Shown piece by piece: positions 23,191-31,776 of a stretch of 64,000 bases of DNA. The position numbers and the translations under genes were made by a program. Numbering within the stretch: the first letter of the stretch is position 1; each line of letters begins with the position of its first letter. This stretch comes from Streptomyces sp. NBC_01264 (GTDB lineage: Bacteria > Actinomycetota > Actinomycetes > Streptomycetales > Streptomycetaceae), in NCBI RefSeq assembly GCF_026340675.1, contig NZ_JAPEOX010000001.1:6572001-6636000 (forward strand). The letters are read 5' to 3'. Under the pieces are notes generated by a model, which saw nothing but the letters and a program-made list of their open reading frames with translations, did not search any database and had not been told where the DNA came from.

Positions 23191-23335
23191 CGCGTTCGGG
23201 CCAGGAGGGGACCGTGAGGGTGAACCCTCGAACGCACTGCCGTGCCGAATCGTTTCTGCGTGCGCCTCCACTCCTACGCTGCCCGCGGATGCCACCGCAT
23301 CAGGCGTCCGAGGAACCCGAGGAACGGACTCCCCC

Positions 23336-23830
23336 ATGCGTCTTCGTACCACCGCCACCGCACTCCTAGGCGCCCTCGCGCTGGTCCTGCCGACCGCCGG
23401 GCTGTCGTACGCCAACGACCACGACGACCGCGAGAGCCTCGGCACGCTGCACTACCGGTACAGCGACGAGGTTGACACGCGGTACGGCTGGATCGAGCCC
23501 GCGGGCAACGACACCTGCTACCCGCTGACGCACGCTTCGCGGAACCACCCGGCCTTCCATGTGCGCAACGAAACGGAATCGCAGGCGCTGCTGTTCGAGG
23601 GCCGTTCCTGCGGCGGCCAGGCCGTGGAGACGCTGCAGCCGGGCGAGCGGGCGGACGACCTGTCGGTCCGCTCGGTCTCCTTCCAGCCGACCGATGCCTG
23701 GGACCACGACGGACGGCACGACGACGACTGGAGCGACGACGAGGACCGCAGCATCGGCGGCCGCGCCGCCGCCGCACCGGCCGACGGGACCTCGAAGATC
23801 CTCGACTCGGTCTTCAGCTCCGTCGGCTGA
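23336..23830 (+). CDS. Small secreted protein of unknown function
   Basis: 164 residues with a clear Sec signal peptide (MRLRTTATALLGALALVLPT, cleavage likely after SYA near residue 26). The mature part is acidic and His/Asp-rich (NDHDDRES; DAWDHDGRHDDDWSDDEDRS), with two cysteines (NDTCYPL and GRSCGGQ) that could form one disulfide. The region GTLHYRYSDEVDTRYGW through VRSVSFQPTD looks like a compact beta domain. The Asp/His-rich tail might bind divalent metals, which is inference. I do not recognise the family. A strong terminator follows. Confidence 0.75.
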   Translation: MRLRTTATALLGALALVLPTAGLSYANDHDDRESLGTLHYRYSDEVDTRYGWIEPAGNDTCYPLTHASRNHPAFHVRNETESQALLFEGRSCGGQAVETLQPGERADDLSVRSVSFQPTDAWDHDGRHDDDWSDDEDRSIGGRAAAAPADGTSKILDSVFSSVG

Positions 23831-23843
23831 CCCCACCGACCGC

Positions 23844-23880
23844 GAAGGGCCCGGCTCCCCCTGGGGGAGCCGGGCCCTTC
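23844..23880. terminator. Bidirectional hairpin terminator
   Basis: Arms of 16 bp (GAAGGGCCCGGCTCCC at 23844-23859 and its complement at 23865-23880) lie between the secreted protein gene and the convergent flavoenzyme gene. Confidence 0.85.
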
Positions 23881-23895
23881 ACCTGTCCCGGGGCC

Positions 23896-25356
23896 TCAGT
23901 GACCGGCGGGCCGGTCCGCGCCCGCCGCGAGCCAGCGCACCACGTCCGCGGCCGTGTACGGCTCGGCGTTCGGGGCCAGCTCCGTGAGGAAGGACAGGTC
24001 CTTGCCGATCGTCACCAGCGGGGGCTCCACCCGGCCGTGCGGCCGGCGCTGGGCCAGCCCGATCGTGGCCAGCAGCCCGTTGCACAGGCACTGGCGGCCC
24101 TTGGTGTCGGCGGCGTCGCCGCCCTTGCGGACGTAGGCCGCGACCGGCTCGGCCGCGCACCGGTACACCAGACCGCGCGGACCCCGTACCGGAGTGCGCA
24201 GGAACCCGAGGTCGCAGACCCGGCGCCGGGTCTCGGACACCTCCGGCTCGGAGACCGTCCCGGGCAGGTCCGCCACCTTGAACGGGAACGAGGTCGGGGA
24301 GGCCTCGGGGTCGTTGCGGACCGAGAGGGTGCCGGTGTGCGCCCGCTCCAGCAGCTCCTCGCGCAGGTGGCGGGCCATGCCCGACTCCTCGCACAGGGCG
24401 AACGCGCTGCCGACCTGGACCCCGGCCGCGCCCTCGGCCAGCGCCCCGGCGACGGCCTCGGGACTGGCCTGGCCGCCTGCGAGCCAGAACGGCAGCCCGA
24501 GCGCCGTCATCTTGGCGAGGTCGGGGTTGTCGCGCGGTCCGTAGACCGGCTCGCCGTCCTCGTCGAGCTTCATCGGGCCGCGCGGCGGGGCGCTGTGGCC
24601 GCCGGCCTGGCTGGTCTCGATCACGAAGCCGTCGGGGCGGGTGATCTCGTCCCGGGCCAGGTAGGTGGCCAGGACCGGGAGCGAGACGATGGCCAGCACG
24701 TGGGGGCGGCGCAGCGGGCCGGGCAGGTGCCCGGCGAGCAGGGCCGCCGGGTCGAAGAGGTGCTCGAGCGGCTCCTCGTCCCCTTCTACGTGGATCTTGC
24801 TCACGCAGCGTTCGTAGACCGCCAGCCTCGAGGCGAGGGCAGGGATCTGACCGGGGACTCCCGCGCCCACGAGCACGTAGTCGACGCCTGCCAGGATCGC
24901 GCCGAACATTGCGGGGGCCGTGGCGAGCTGGATCTTCTCCAGGTAGTTGATGCCGATGACACCGTCATGTCCCTCCTTGGCGAGCCAGACCTCGACGAAG
25001 TTGCCGAGGACGGTAAGGATCTCGGCCTGCGATCCGCCCGTCGCCCGCAGTCGCGGGGTGGTGCGCATCGCCACGCCTTCCGCGAGGCCTTCCTCGCGGA
25101 AGTAGAGGTCGAGGGCGGACTGGGCGAGCTCCGGTAGCGGGAAGGCCGCCAGCGCCCGGCGGGCGTGGCCGCCGGGGTCGCCGGTCTGCAGCACGCGGGC
25201 CAGCACGACGTCCAGGGCCGTGCCGGAGACCACGCCCAACTGACCCTCGCCGGACACGGCCTTGGCCAGCCGCCAGCCGGAGACGCCGACGCCCATGCCG
25301 CCCTGGATGAGCCAGGGGTGCTGCGCGGCGGGGGCGTTCGTGGGGGGCTGCGGCAT
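23896..25356 (-). CDS. Nitronate monooxygenase / PfaD-like FMN oxidoreductase
   Basis: A 486-residue TIM-barrel flavoenzyme of the 2-nitropropane dioxygenase group. The N-terminus PWLIQGGMGVGVSGWRLAKA, the segment GFVIETSQAGGHSAPPRG with the conserved HS-type flavin/catalytic region, FWLAGGQASPEAVAGALAEG and VQVGSAFALCEESG are family motifs. The C-terminal 120 residues extend beyond the simple barrel and carry a Cys cluster (GRQCLCNGLLATIGLAQ), as in PfaD-like proteins associated with polyunsaturated fatty acid or polyketide enoyl reduction. No PKS lies nearby, so the substrate is uncertain. ATG at 25356 has GAGGACG upstream. A perfect palindrome 23 bases upstream suggests TetR-type control. 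Confidence 0.85.
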   Translation of the reverse strand: MPQPPTNAPAAQHPWLIQGGMGVGVSGWRLAKAVSGEGQLGVVSGTALDVVLARVLQTGDPGGHARRALAAFPLPELAQSALDLYFREEGLAEGVAMRTTPRLRATGGSQAEILTVLGNFVEVWLAKEGHDGVIGINYLEKIQLATAPAMFGAILAGVDYVLVGAGVPGQIPALASRLAVYERCVSKIHVEGDEEPLEHLFDPAALLAGHLPGPLRRPHVLAIVSLPVLATYLARDEITRPDGFVIETSQAGGHSAPPRGPMKLDEDGEPVYGPRDNPDLAKMTALGLPFWLAGGQASPEAVAGALAEGAAGVQVGSAFALCEESGMARHLREELLERAHTGTLSVRNDPEASPTSFPFKVADLPGTVSEPEVSETRRRVCDLGFLRTPVRGPRGLVYRCAAEPVAAYVRKGGDAADTKGRQCLCNGLLATIGLAQRRPHGRVEPPLVTIGKDLSFLTELAPNAEPYTAADVVRWLAAGADRPAGH

Positions 25357-25378
25357 GGGTCACGTCCTCGGAATCACC

Positions 25379-25402
25379 CGAACCTACGGTTCCGTAGGTT
25401 CG
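25379..25402. promoter_or_regulatory. Perfect 24-bp palindromic operator upstream of the flavoenzyme gene
   Basis: The left arm CGAACCTACGG (25379-25389) and right arm CCGTAGGTTCG (25392-25402) are perfectly complementary, separated by TT. The position, 23 bases from the start codon, suits repression. The CCTACGG/CCGTAGG form resembles TetR-type operators in actinobacteria. No TetR gene adjoins it. Confidence 0.7.
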
Positions 25403-25514
25403 CTGAATTCCACTATGACGCCGGCCCGGCCGGTCGGCGGACGCCGAAGGTCCCGGCCCTGGGGGTACGTGGACCCCGGCGGCCGGGCCCAATGGAACGG
25501 TGCCCCATGGAACA

Positions 25515-25548
25515 GGGCCGCCCGGGGAGGTTTCCTCCCGGGCGGCCC
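25515..25548 (-). terminator. Hairpin terminator of the M4 protease gene
   Basis: GGGCCGCCCGGGGAGG (25515-25530) pairs with CCTCCCGGGCGGCCC (25534-25548) around a TTT loop with one bulge. It lies about 48 bases beyond the protease stop codon. Confidence 0.75.
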
Positions 25549-25595
25549 CGTGGTCTAGCGGATCAGCTCTGGTTCACAGCCGGCCCCGGTGGGGG

Positions 25596-27866
25596 TCAGA
25601 AGGTGAGCTTCCAGCTGTCGATCTTGCCGGTGTCGAGGTTCGCGTTGTCGTTGACCCGGAGCTTCCAGACGCCCTGGGCGACCTCGGAGGAGGCGTTGAC
25701 CGTGACGGACTTGATGATGTTGTCCGCGCTGCCGCCGGTGCGGTTGTGCAGGTTGTACAGGGTGCCGTCGGGGGCGACGAGGTCGACCTTCAGGTCACCG
25801 ATGTACGTGTGCAGGATGTTCACGTCCACCTTGAGCGTGCTCGGGGCGTTGCCCGTGCGGTTCACGGTGATCGGGGAGTCGACCGTCGCGTTGTCGGCGA
25901 TCGCGAAGTCGGTGGTGTTCTCGAACACCGACGGCTGCGAGGTACCGACGGTCCAGACGAAGGACGCCGTACCGGTCTGGTTCGCCGAGTCCGTCACCGT
26001 GACCGTGGTGTTGTACGTACCGGCGGTGGAGGCGGTCCCGGAGATCAGGCCGGTCGAGGAGTTGATCGACAGCCCGGTCGGCAGACCGGTCGCCGCGTAG
26101 CTCAGGGCGCCGGCGTTGGTGCTGCTGGCCTGGATCTGGAGGCTGGCGGCGCTGCCCGTGACGGTGTTCTGGTTACCGGGGTTGGTGACCGAGACACCGG
26201 CGACGATGCGGGGACCGACGTTGATGGCGGCCCAGGCGTTGGCGGCGTTGTTGTACGTGGTCGAGCCCAGGCCGTAGAGGTCGGCGGCGGCCTTCAGCGT
26301 CTGGACGCGGGCGTCGGCGTAGTTGGTGGTCGACTTGAAGTAGCCCACCGTCAGCGCGCGGAACCAGATCTTCGAGGCGGCGTCGCGGCCGATCGCGGTG
26401 ACCGGCAGACCGTCGGAGGTCGGCGAGTCGTAGCTGACCCCGTTGACGACCTTGGTGCCGGAGCCCTCGGAGGCCAGGTAGTACCAGTGGTTGGCCGGGC
26501 CCGAGGAGTAGTGGACGTCGATGGAGCCGATGCCCGAGTACCAGGCGTCCTTGGACGAGCCGTCCTTGCTGGGCTTGTCCATGTAGCGCAGCGGGGTGCC
26601 GTTGCCGCGGATGTCGATCTTCTCGCCGACCAGGTAGTCGCCGACGTCCTGCGGGTTGTTGGCGTTGAACTCGACGGCCGCCGCGAAGATGTCGGAGGTC
26701 GCCTCGTTCAGGCCGCCGGACTCGCCCGAGTAGGTCATGTTGCCGGTGACCGAGGTCAGACCGTGGGTCATCTCGTGCGCGGCCACGTCGATCGAGGTCA
26801 GCGGCTTGGTGTTGCCCGTGCCGTCGCCGTACGTCATGCAGAAGCAGGAGTCGCTCCAGAACGCGTTGACGTACGCGTTGCCGTAGTGGACCCGGCTGTA
26901 CGGGGCCACGCCGTCGTTGCGCAGGCCGTTGCGGCCGTGCACGTTCTTGTAGTAGTCCCACGTCAGCTGGGCGCCGTAGTGCGCGTCCGCGCCCGCGGTC
27001 TCCCGGCTGGAGGCGGCGCCGGTGCCCCAGATGTCGTCCGGGCCGGAGAAGAGGGTGCCCGAGCCGCTGCCCGTGCCCCCGTTGAGGTCGTAGGTCTTGT
27101 GGCTGCCGCGCCCGGCGTCGGTCAGCGTGAAGTTGCTGCCCGAGGGGGAGGTGCCCAGGGTGACCTGACCGCTGTACATGGTGTTGCCGGTGCCGGTCTC
27201 GATGGCCTGCCAGTCGGTGATCTTCGCGCCGGTCTTGGCGTTGGTGATCACGTGCAGCTCGCTGGGCGTGCCGTCGTGCTGGACACCGCCGACGACCGTC
27301 TCGAAGGCGAGGACCGGGATGCCGTTGGCGGCCCAGATCACCTTGCGCGCGCCCTTGGATGCCTTGGTGTCCTTGGAGCCCGCGGCCTTGGCGGAGGAGA
27401 TCGCCGCGGCGTCGGCCGAGGCCGGGGTGACGGTGGCGGTGGTGTCCGCGACCTTGATGTCGGCGTTGGTGGCCTTGGTGACGCTCTTGGTGACACCGTC
27501 CTTGGCGTGGACGGTCAGGTCACCGCCGAGCACCGGTATGCCGTTGTAGGTGCGCTCGTACGTGGTGTGCGTGGTGCCGTCCGCGTCCTTGACCACGTCA
27601 CGGACGATGAGCTTCTCCGTGCCGGCGAGGCCCAGGGCCTTGGCCGCCTGCGCGGTGGTGGAGTTGGCCTCGGCCAGGAGCGTCGCACGCTCCGAAGCGC
27701 TGAGTGCGCGGTTCTCCGCGCCGGGGTTGACCTGGGCGACCGAAGCGGCCTTCGACGCGGTGGCGTCGGCGTTGGCGGATCCGGTCTGGATGCCTACGGC
27801 GAGGAGAGCGGCCGCGGCAACAAGCGCGCCGGCCGTGGTGGCACGCCGCTGGGGGGTGGGACTCAA
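25596..27866 (-). CDS. Secreted M4 (thermolysin-type) zinc metalloprotease with Ig-like and P domains
   Basis: A 756-residue extracellular protease precursor. Order: signal peptide (QRRATTAGALVAAAALLAVG), FTP/PepSY-type propeptide to about residue 210, and catalytic domain with the zinc motif DVAAHEMTHGLTS (His near 363 and 367, Glu 364), the third ligand Glu in NEATSDIFAAA near 386 and the catalytic His in SSGPANHWYYL. A putative Ig-like domain (ATGLPTGLSINSSTGLISGT) and a C-terminal proprotein-convertase P domain (DLKVDLVAPDGTLYNLHNRT) follow. The start is a TTG at 27866: AAGGAG lies 6 bases upstream and it begins directly before the signal peptide; the upstream in-frame ATG would bury the signal. 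Confidence 0.92.
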   Translation of the reverse strand: MSPTPQRRATTAGALVAAAALLAVGIQTGSANADATASKAASVAQVNPGAENRALSASERATLLAEANSTTAQAAKALGLAGTEKLIVRDVVKDADGTTHTTYERTYNGIPVLGGDLTVHAKDGVTKSVTKATNADIKVADTTATVTPASADAAAISSAKAAGSKDTKASKGARKVIWAANGIPVLAFETVVGGVQHDGTPSELHVITNAKTGAKITDWQAIETGTGNTMYSGQVTLGTSPSGSNFTLTDAGRGSHKTYDLNGGTGSGSGTLFSGPDDIWGTGAASSRETAGADAHYGAQLTWDYYKNVHGRNGLRNDGVAPYSRVHYGNAYVNAFWSDSCFCMTYGDGTGNTKPLTSIDVAAHEMTHGLTSVTGNMTYSGESGGLNEATSDIFAAAVEFNANNPQDVGDYLVGEKIDIRGNGTPLRYMDKPSKDGSSKDAWYSGIGSIDVHYSSGPANHWYYLASEGSGTKVVNGVSYDSPTSDGLPVTAIGRDAASKIWFRALTVGYFKSTTNYADARVQTLKAAADLYGLGSTTYNNAANAWAAINVGPRIVAGVSVTNPGNQNTVTGSAASLQIQASSTNAGALSYAATGLPTGLSINSSTGLISGTASTAGTYNTTVTVTDSANQTGTASFVWTVGTSQPSVFENTTDFAIADNATVDSPITVNRTGNAPSTLKVDVNILHTYIGDLKVDLVAPDGTLYNLHNRTGGSADNIIKSVTVNASSEVAQGVWKLRVNDNANLDTGKIDSWKLTF

Positions 27867-28254
27867 CGCAGACTCCTTCTGCAAGGGGGGTTCCGGATGG
27901 CTGGGTGGGCCTCCGGGCAGATCGGGCTGGTGCGAAGAACGGTCGAAGAGTGTCACCTGAGCGACGGGATGTCAGGGCCGCGTCAAAAGGTTGGCCGGAA
28001 ATCGTTCGTTGTCCGAAGAGACGTATCCGGTATGCGGAACATTCACTTTGGGATGCGAGAGGGGCGTCCGGGGTGTCCGGCGGTCGGAACGCGGACGGCC
28101 GACGCTAACGCTTGGGCAACAAGATGTCCGGTTCCCGGAAACGGCATTTAACGTACGGGCGTTTGTCGTACTGTTTCCCGGTGCGCCTGATGTCCACTGT
28201 TTGGGGAAGCCGGGGACTCGCGCCATAGTCAGAGACCACGTGCCAGGGGGGCCC
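27867..28254. other. Divergent control region between the M4 protease and the polysaccharide locus
   Basis: 388 bases with no credible gene. The sequence is less GC-rich than its flanks and should carry both promoters. A small inverted repeat GTACG...CGTAC (28153-28171) lies about 85 bases before the phosphoglycosyltransferase start. I cannot assign promoter boxes with confidence. Confidence 0.5.
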
Positions 28255-29730
28255 ATGAGGCATGTCCATATACCTGTGCAAAGAGTGGCCGGTGCGACCC
28301 GGCTGTCGGCCATGCCGGCCAGGGGCCTCGGTGACAAGGCCCGTTGGTACCTGCCCGCCGCGGTCATCGCGGACCTGATCGGCGCGGGAATCCCCGTCGG
28401 CCTGGTCTTCGGGGCCGCTCAGCAGGCCCGGCCGCTGTACTGCGCGCTCGGCGCGGCTCTTGCCTGGACCGGCGTACAACTGGTGCGCCGGCGCTATGCG
28501 GGCCGCGTGCTCGGAGAATCCCGGGGAGTCCTGCCGGTCGTACACGACTGGCTGATTCTTATCGGTGTGCTCGCCGTGGCCCGCGTGGTCACGGGCGAGA
28601 ACACCCCCCGGCTGTCCGCCCTGGGCGCCCTCGTGCCCGCCCTCCTCGTCACCGTCGCCTGCCACAAGCTGACCTACCGCCACCTCTCCGCCGCCCGGCG
28701 CGAGGCCCAGGCAGTGAGCCGGGTGCTGGTCGTCGGCGAGCCCGCCGCCGCCGAGTCCGTCATCGGACACCTCGCCGCGCGCACCGACCACCCGTACGTG
28801 GTGGTCGGCGTGGTCCCAGTGGGTCCCGGCGGACTGGACAGCGGGGTCCCCGTGGCCACGCGGCTCGGCTCCGCGATGGCGCAGACCCCGAACGGTGACT
28901 CCACCGCCGTGCTCGGCGCCGTCGCCAGCCACCGCGCCGACCTGGTGCTCGTCGCACCGGGGGCGCGTCTGGCGGGCGAGCGGCTGCGGCGGATCTCCTG
29001 GGCCCTGCACGACGCCGGGCTCGAACTGGCGGTCTTCCCCGGCCTGGTGGAGGTCTCCGTCAAGAGGCTGGAGACCCTGTCCGCGGGCGGCCTGGCCATA
29101 CTGCGGGTGGCGCCGCCGGTGAGCCGCGGCATGCAGCCCCTGCTGAAGTCCGTACTGGACCGCGCGGGCGCGGCGATCGGACTGGTCCTGCTGTCGCCGG
29201 CCTTCCTCGCGATGGTCCTGGCGATCCGCTTCGGCTCGCGCGGGCCGGCCTTCTACCGGCAGCGGCGCATAGGCCGCGACGGGGTCCCCTTCGTCATGTG
29301 GAAGTTCCGCACGATGGTCGTGGACGCCGATGCCCGCAAGGCCGAGCTGTCCGGGGCCAACGAGAACGACGGCCTGATGTTCAAGATGCGCCGCGACCCC
29401 CGGGTGACCCGGGTGGGCCGGCTGCTGCGCCGCACGTCCATGGACGAACTGCCCCAGCTGATCAATGTGGTGGCGGGCGATATGTCCCTGGTCGGCCCGC
29501 GCCCGCCGCTTCCGGAGGAGGTGGCGGAGTACGACGAGGTCGAACTGCGCCGGCTCGCGGTGCGGCCGGGGATGACCGGGCTGTGGCAGATCAGCGGGCG
29601 GTCCGACCTCTCGTGGGACGAAACGATCCAGCTCGACCTGCAGTACGTGGACAACTGGTCGTTCACCAGTGACGTCGACGTCATGGGCCGCACGCTCCGC
29701 GCCGTCGTCGACGGTCGCGGAGCGTACTGA
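28255..29730 (+). CDS. Initiating polyprenyl-phosphate phosphoglycosyltransferase (WcaJ/CpsE type)
   Basis: A 491-residue membrane enzyme that transfers a sugar-1-phosphate from a nucleotide sugar to undecaprenyl phosphate to start a polysaccharide repeat unit. The N-terminal half has several hydrophobic helices (YLPAAVIADLIGAGIPVGLV and following) and a Rossmann-like CoA-binding-type region (VSRVLVVGEPAAAESVI). The C-terminal Bac_transf domain has a re-entrant helix (AAIGLVLLSPAFLAMVLA), PVMWKFRTM-like FVMWKFRTMVVDAD, LRRTSMDELPQLINV, MSLVGPRPPLPEE and PGMTGLWQISGRSDLSWDE. ATG at 28255 follows AGGGGGG. It heads the polysaccharide locus; the donor sugar is not deducible. Confidence 0.93.
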   Translation: MRHVHIPVQRVAGATRLSAMPARGLGDKARWYLPAAVIADLIGAGIPVGLVFGAAQQARPLYCALGAALAWTGVQLVRRRYAGRVLGESRGVLPVVHDWLILIGVLAVARVVTGENTPRLSALGALVPALLVTVACHKLTYRHLSAARREAQAVSRVLVVGEPAAAESVIGHLAARTDHPYVVVGVVPVGPGGLDSGVPVATRLGSAMAQTPNGDSTAVLGAVASHRADLVLVAPGARLAGERLRRISWALHDAGLELAVFPGLVEVSVKRLETLSAGGLAILRVAPPVSRGMQPLLKSVLDRAGAAIGLVLLSPAFLAMVLAIRFGSRGPAFYRQRRIGRDGVPFVMWKFRTMVVDADARKAELSGANENDGLMFKMRRDPRVTRVGRLLRRTSMDELPQLINVVAGDMSLVGPRPPLPEEVAEYDEVELRRLAVRPGMTGLWQISGRSDLSWDETIQLDLQYVDNWSFTSDVDVMGRTLRAVVDGRGAY

Positions 29731-29754
29731 GGCACCGGGGCACCCCGCTTGGGA

Positions 29755-30732
29755 TCAGCCCTGCGCGGGGGCCTTCCCGGCGCTCTGCTCGGCGCTCTGC
29801 GCACGCCACCAGGCGTACGTGGAGGCGATGCCCTCGCGCAGCGGGATCGCGGGCTTCCAGCCGAGCCCGGTCAGCCGGGTCACGTCCAGCAGCTTGCGGG
29901 GCGTCCCGTCGGGCTTGGTGGTGTCCCAGGCGAGCCTGCCCCGGAAGCCGGTCACCTCGGCGACGGTCTCCGCGAGGGCCTTGATGGTGAGGTCCTCGCC
30001 GCAGCCGATGTTCACCGGCTCGGCGCCGTCGTACTCGCGCAGCAGCACGGCGCAGGCGGCGGCCAGGTCGTCCACGTGCAGGAACTCCCGGCGGGGCGTC
30101 CCCGATCCCCACAGCGTGACCTCCTCGCGGCCCTCGGCGGAGGCCTCGTGGAAGCGGCGGATGAGGGCGGGCAGGACGTGCGAGGACTCCAGGTCGAAGT
30201 TGTCGCCCGGGCCGTAGAGGTTCGTGGGCATGGCGGAGATGTACGAGGCCCCGTACTGCTTGCGGTACGACTGGACCTGGACGATGCCGGCGATCTTCGC
30301 CAGGGCGTACGCCTCGTTCGTCGGCTCCAGCGGGCCCGTCAGCAGGGCGTCCTCGCTGATGGGCTGCGGGGCCAGCTTGGGGTAGATGCAGGAGGAGCCG
30401 AGGAACAGCAGCCGGCCGACCTCCGCGGCGTGCGCCCCGGCGACGACGCTCAGCTGGATCCTGAGGTTGTCCTCCAGGAACTGCACCGGGAACGTGCTGT
30501 TGGCCATGATCCCGCCGACCTTGGCGGCGGCCAGGACGACGGCGTCGGGCCGCACGTCCCGCAGGTACGCCGCGGTCGCGGCGGCATCGCGCAGATCGAG
30601 GTCGGCGCGGCCGCGGGTGAGCACCTCGTACCCGTCGGCGGTGAGCCGGCGGACGACCGCGGACCCCACGAGGCCGCGGTGTCCGGCGACGAAGACGCGG
30701 GCGTTCGGGGGCAGGAACGGCGAACTTGTCAT
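29755..30732 (-). CDS. fcl: GDP-L-fucose synthase
   Basis: An NADPH-dependent epimerase/reductase making GDP-L-fucose from GDP-4-keto-6-deoxymannose, the second step after Gmd. The 325-residue SDR protein has the nucleotide motif [16 protein letters not shown], the KVGGIMAN segment, [11 protein letters not shown] with the catalytic Ser, YALAKIAG with the Tyr-Lys pair, and [16 protein letters not shown]. The length is typical. It converges on the phosphoglycosyltransferase gene (24-base gap) and is separated from gmd by a 1-kb non-coding region, so the two fucose genes are transcribed away from that region rather than as one operon. Confidence 0.94.
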   Translation of the reverse strand: MTSSPFLPPNARVFVAGHRGLVGSAVVRRLTADGYEVLTRGRADLDLRDAAATAAYLRDVRPDAVVLAAAKVGGIMANSTFPVQFLEDNLRIQLSVVAGAHAAEVGRLLFLGSSCIYPKLAPQPISEDALLTGPLEPTNEAYALAKIAGIVQVQSYRKQYGASYISAMPTNLYGPGDNFDLESSHVLPALIRRFHEASAEGREEVTLWGSGTPRREFLHVDDLAAACAVLLREYDGAEPVNIGCGEDLTIKALAETVAEVTGFRGRLAWDTTKPDGTPRKLLDVTRLTGLGWKPAIPLREGIASTYAWWRAQSAEQSAGKAPAQG

Positions 30733-31776
30733 ACCGCCGATGATGCCAGTCCGCTGTCCGCGGTTTTACGGGGGAGCCCCGGCGTTGCCCTTCTCGACGC
30801 GCCCCTCGCACCGCTCGGCCCTGGCGGGCCTCCCGGGCTTCGCGCCGCTGCGCCGGGCTCCGTCCGGCGGTGGCCGGTCGAGGTTGCCGCCACCGCCGCC
30901 GCCCGGCGCGGGGTCCGGTGGGCGGGTGCGGGTGTCCGGCCCTGCGGGGCGGAGTTCCCCTACCCGCCCTTCCACCGTTCCCCAGGCGCTGCCCGGACCC
31001 GGTCCTCAAGCGCCGGACGGGCTGGGAAGGGGTGCCGGGCCGCGCCCGGACCCCGTGGGGCTGCGCCCCGGGCCCCGGTCCTCGAGCGCCGGGTGGGGCC
31101 GGTTGGTGTGAGCCCGGGCCCGGAGGGTCCGTGGGGCGGGCGGATTCAGGGTGGTAACGGCCAGTCCGGTACATACCGCCCCGCAAGGGGGCGAGGGGGC
31201 TCGATCCGGCGGGAGGGGCTTCCGGTGGAACGTGTACGGTACCCATCCGGTACCCGTCTCCAGCCCCCTGGCGGCGGACCGCGCAGCATCCCGGGCCCGG
31301 CCCCACTCCGCATCCGGCGGCCGGCCCGAACACCGGGGGCGCGGCCCCGGACCGAACTCCGGAGCCTGGTCCCGACCCGGCCCCGGAGCCTCGGTCCCGA
31401 GCCGTACTCCGGTGCCCGGTCCGGACCCCGGACCGGGCTCCCGGTTCCGACCCCGGGTCTTGGTTCCGGCCCGGAGCCGGTTCCGGCCCGGAGCCGGTTC
31501 CGGCCCGGAGCCGGTTCCGACCCGGAGCCGGTTCCGACCCGGGTTTTGGTTCCGGCCCGGAGCCGGTTCCGACCCCGGGCCCGGCCCCGACCCCGCTCCG
31601 GACGAGGCCCCGTGCCCCGCCCGGGGCCCCGTATGGCGAGGTGTGACCCCGAGTCCGGTCGGGGGTGCGCCTCGAGTCACACCCCGGGGCGTCCGCCCCG
31701 AAACGAACGGCTTCGGCCCGTACTACGGGGCGCAGCCACGACCGCACCGCACCGCAACGATCCCCAGGGGGACCCA
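30733..31776. other. 1-kb repeat-rich non-coding region between fcl and gmd
   Basis: No frame here looks like a protein; all long frames are Pro/Gly/Arg-rich products of very high GC. It contains two copies of a CCTCRAGCGCCGG-type motif (about 31002 and 31078) related to an element I recall as dispersed in Streptomyces intergenic DNA, a Kpn-like duplication GGTACCCATCCGGTACC near 31237, and the 17-bp tandem array listed separately. Both divergent promoters should lie in it. Confidence 0.6.
31462..31580. repeat. Tandem array of a 17-bp unit upstream of gmd
   Basis: The unit GGTTCCGGCCCGGAGCC occurs three times perfectly at 31462-31512, once with a G-to-A change (31513-31529), then after a diverged copy (GGTTCCGACCCGGGTTTT) again at 31548-31564, and partially after that. 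Each unit can fold on itself (GGTTCCGG against CCGGAGCC with one wobble). Related GGTTCCGA/CCCCGGG fragments extend from about 31370 to 31600. Confidence 0.8.

Noticed and set aside
31462..31580. CRISPR-like array
   Set aside because: The 17-bp units are contiguous with no unique spacers, and no cas genes are in the window.
30733..31776. Protein-coding genes in the fcl-gmd gap
   Set aside because: All open frames are repetitive Pro/Gly/Arg sequences without ribosome sites or recognisable domains.
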